From the NCBI GenBank assembly GCA_035538795.1, contig DATLJS010000029.1, forward strand, positions 248,001 to 312,000: DNA of 64,000 nt, in the 5' to 3' direction. The position numbers and the translations under genes were made by a program. This document shows, in pieces, positions 62,041 through 64,000 of the stretch (its first letter is position 1; each line of letters opens with the position of its first letter). A model generated the notes under the pieces. The model ran no database searches. It was not told the origin of the DNA and saw nothing but the letters and a program-made list of their open reading frames with translations. This stretch comes from JAJZGK01 sp035538795. Its GTDB lineage: Bacteria; Pseudomonadota; Alphaproteobacteria; Rhodospirillales; Magnetospirillaceae.

Positions 62041-62625
62041 GTGAGCTCGAAGGAAAATAGCGTTTACCAAGCGATTGTTACTGCTGCCATTTCGGAGTTT
62101 CCAAAATATGGATATGCCGGAACAACTATAGCTATGATTGCGAATGAGGCGGAATGTTCGCGAGCGACCTTATATAAATACTTTTCATCGAAGGAAGCAC
62201 TGTTTTCAAGGATGTTAGCCGAATTGATTAATCAACGTATAGAGCCAATTTTAGATGGCTTAAGCGCTGAAAACAATCTGGAGGCGAACTTGAGAGTGGT
62301 TGGGGAAAAGATGATGGAGATACGCCTGTCTCCAGAAATGATCGGGATATACCGCCTTGTGATTGGGGAATCGGAAAATTGTAAGGTTGGGGCGCTTTTA
62401 TACGCGAATAGCCTAAACCTATGGCAGGCACGAATAGCCGCTCTCCTTGCCGATAAACTAACCTGCAGAGACATTAATGTCGCCGTTTGCCATTTAAAGG
62501 CTCTAATGGAATCAGAATTATTGCCACCCCTGCTGTTAGGGGTTCGTTCTGAGTTTAATAAAAGCGATATTTCAGAGGCGATAGAAAGAGCGGTAGGAAT
62601 CTTTCTTGCGGCTTATTGTGTGTGA
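62041..62625 (+). CDS. TetR-family transcriptional regulator
   Basis: A 194-residue regulator. Helix-turn-helix: VTAAISEFPKYGYAGTTIAM and ECSRATLYKYFSSKEALF (residues 13-55); the C-terminus is a divergent helical ligand domain. GTG 62041 follows AGGAGAG. It ends the exporter operon, making it the third regulator of this region. Its coding sequence is visibly AT-richer than that of its neighbours, so it may have a separate origin. Confidence 0.9.
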   Translation: MSSKENSVYQAIVTAAISEFPKYGYAGTTIAMIANEAECSRATLYKYFSSKEALFSRMLAELINQRIEPILDGLSAENNLEANLRVVGEKMMEIRLSPEMIGIYRLVIGESENCKVGALLYANSLNLWQARIAALLADKLTCRDINVAVCHLKALMESELLPPLLLGVRSEFNKSDISEAIERAVGIFLAAYCV

Positions 62626-62772
62626 TGTGAGCCCTATATTTTACAGCGGTAGCTGCTGCGCTCATTTAGAATCGTAAGATTTAATTATTTTGGTGGTCGT
62701 TGCCCAATAAGAGCAGCCTCATAAATAGCTGTGCTGCTGCAAATGCAGCGGGCAGCTCAACGAGGGAGGCAT

Positions 62773-63606
62773 ATGGAACAACCCACCAACGCAACAACGG
62801 CCAAAGCGATTTCCCGCTTTGTGCAGGTCAGCCGACACCGGCTCGATCAGCCCCATACCTACGACCGGCGTTATGTCAGCGAACTGGTCAGCCGGGCATA
62901 TCGAGCAGCCAACTTCTCCCCTCCGCGCTTTCTGTTCTTCTGCGCTTCGCCTATGTCGATGATGTGGGCGCAGGCCATGATCAACGCCGTCCTAAGCGGA
63001 CAAATGGGCCGCTGCGTTCGGGACGAAGTGCTTGGCGTGCCATTGCTCTGCGGTCTACAGGGCTGCAACGAGGCGCTGGGCGTCGATCAGGCTAAAACCA
63101 TCTATGATGCGATCCAAACCCCGTTACTGCCGGTAACACGTCCGCGCCGTTATGCCGAGGTCAGCTTTTTGCGCCGATATGGCGAACACAACGCCCAGTT
63201 CAGCGGAGAATACCCCGATATCCAGTGGTTCACGCTCGATGCGCTGATGCGAGGCGGTCTGCATGAATGTGATCTGCCGACCAATGCCATTGGCCCGTTC
63301 CCTTGCCGTGATATCCAGTGGGGAGCCTTCTCGCGCTATATGTCGGTCCTGTCGTTTGCTCGTCGTAGGCTTGGCCTTGAAGCGGCAACGGAAACTGCTT
63401 TTGCAGCGATGGAGCTTTTGGAGGAGGTGTATGCGGTGATGGCCTATGAAAACGTCTGTCTTGTCTCGGATTGGCCGACATACGTGCATCCCAAAAACGA
63501 ATTCGAGCTGTTCGCCGACGGCTATGTGTCTTGCTTCGCAGGCGCGGACATTGTCATCCAGCAAAGCCGCGACGCTCAGCGGGAAGCCCTACTGGATGAC
63601 TTTTAG
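62773..63606 (+). CDS. Unrecognised protein, possibly DUF6745-like
   Basis: A 277-residue protein. RRYVSELVSRAYRAANFSPP opens it, then FLFFCASPMSMMWAQAMI, CGLQGCNEALGV, and near the end YENVCLVSDWPTYVHPKNEFELFADGYVSC, which has the look of the DUF6745 C-terminal block (loss of the rest). ATG 62773 is preferred over GTG 62731 because GAGGGAGG lies just upstream. No catalytic motif is recognised. It is separated from the exporter genes by about 150 bases and from the small minus-strand ORF by 26. Confidence 0.7.
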   Translation: MEQPTNATTAKAISRFVQVSRHRLDQPHTYDRRYVSELVSRAYRAANFSPPRFLFFCASPMSMMWAQAMINAVLSGQMGRCVRDEVLGVPLLCGLQGCNEALGVDQAKTIYDAIQTPLLPVTRPRRYAEVSFLRRYGEHNAQFSGEYPDIQWFTLDALMRGGLHECDLPTNAIGPFPCRDIQWGAFSRYMSVLSFARRRLGLEAATETAFAAMELLEEVYAVMAYENVCLVSDWPTYVHPKNEFELFADGYVSCFAGADIVIQQSRDAQREALLDDF

Positions 63607-63632
63607 CCCTCCAGCGGGTTCGCCCCCGTAGC

Positions 63633-63836
63633 CTATATAATAGTCAGTAGCCAAGATAGCTGCTTGCAGGACAGTGATGTTCTCCGCTGCTCTTTAAGCT
63701 TGTAGTGAATATCCATTAAAAATGATATTTCCTTCGGCTGTAGGCTTTTTGCTTTATATCCCAAACGATGAGATATGCGCGCGACAATGCTCCGAATTTC
63801 CGTTGTCGTTAATGCCATATACATGTTTTTGCTCAT
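63633..63836 (-). CDS. Small hypothetical protein
   Basis: A 67-residue ORF starting MSKNMYMALTTTEIRSIVARIS, helical and basic, ending CKQLSWLLTII. AGGA lies about 10 bases before ATG 63836, so translation is plausible. No family recognised. The remaining bases to 64000 hold a long palindrome (63878-63934) and otherwise nothing I can name. Confidence 0.45.
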   Translation of the reverse strand: MSKNMYMALTTTEIRSIVARISHRLGYKAKSLQPKEISFLMDIHYKLKEQRRTSLSCKQLSWLLTII

Positions 63837-63877
63837 TTATAATTTTCCTAATAATTGACGTGCAACTGCGTTGCCCG

Positions 63878-63934
63878 GCATCTACAGCAGCATTTCGTTC
63901 CGGCATAACGCCGGACCTCGTGCTGCTTTGATGC
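63878..63934. repeat. 57-base imperfect palindrome
   Basis: Nested arms: GCATC/GATGC, AGCAGCA/TGCTGCT, and TCCGGC/GCCGGA around ATAAC. It could fold as a long hairpin: a recombination site, a small RNA or a terminator-like structure. No integron attC core sequence is present. Confidence 0.5.
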
Positions 63935-64000
63935 GTTGAAAACAAAAAATGTCTGATGCAGTGAAGTGAGCTGCAGAGCGAACGAACGTCGCTCCCTGAT

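Noticed and set aside
63840..63960. Integron attC site
   Set aside because: The palindrome has nested arms but no RYYYAAC/GTTRRRY core sites, and no integron integrase is in the window.
26006..64000. CRISPR array or second attachment repeat of the tRNA 3' end
   Set aside because: No regularly spaced direct repeats and no second copy of the tRNA 3' end were seen by eye; a computed repeat search could overturn this.

Overview
The window looks like a chromosome segment of an alphaproteobacterium, most likely a Rhodospirillales member close to Magnetospirillum. I base this on the GC-rich core gene set (argG, rlmN, tsaB-rimI, rpsA-cmk-aroA, a TIGR02300-type acidic zinc-ribbon protein, a short HprK with RapZ and a sugar-permease-free PTS) and on general protein similarity by eye. 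No database search was possible.

Bases 1 to about 26,000 are ordinary core chromosome. In order: a cNMP-binding/SpoIIE-type phosphatase (cut by the left edge), argG, a LysR regulator divergent from a metallo-beta-lactamase-fold hydrolase, rlmN, a VanX-like dipeptidase, tsaB-rimI, a cobalamin block (cobD opposite cbiX-cobH-cobL-cobI-cbiG/cobJ), a secreted serine protease, hprK-rapZ-EIIA(Man)-HPr-EI, ahcY, rpsA, cmk, aroA, the acidic zinc-ribbon protein and tRNA-Ala(GGC). The cobalamin genes are translationally coupled and include two fusions: an unassigned N-terminal domain joined to CobH, and CbiG joined to CobJ. The CbiX and CbiG parts point to an early-cobalt (anaerobic-type) route.

Immediately after the tRNA the character changes to accessory DNA: lower and more variable GC, a tyrosine integrase, a serine recombinase and defence-type genes. 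I read the rest of the window as one or more integrated elements whose right end lies beyond base 64,000. From 30.2 to 40.6 kb there is a multi-gene restriction-modification-type island: a C5 DNA methyltransferase, Vsr and an unknown protein on the plus strand, converging on GHKL ATPase, Z1 helicase, PD-(D/E)XK and AIPR genes on the minus strand. From 40.8 to 46.5 kb come a DUF3768 protein, an unrecognised 561-residue protein, a resolvase, a MASE1 histidine kinase with a FixJ-like regulator, and a NYN-domain nuclease.

The most interesting part is 46.7 to 51.0 kb. It is a five-gene, overlap-coupled cassette: a GT-B glycosyltransferase, a small QueD-like T-fold protein, a DpdA-like tRNA-guanine-transglycosylase homologue, a QueD homologue and a GT-A-like glycosyltransferase. 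Together they suggest a system that inserts a 7-deazaguanine base into nucleic acid, probably DNA, and then glycosylates it. The usual dpd restriction genes are absent from the window.

The right end carries stress and export modules: pirin, an Old Yellow Enzyme and its divergent LysR regulator; a TetR regulator with a 25-base palindromic operator; a receiver-only response regulator; a YbhGFSR-type ABC exporter with its own outer-membrane lipoprotein; and a second TetR regulator. An unrecognised (possibly DUF6745-like) protein and a small minus-strand ORF close the window.
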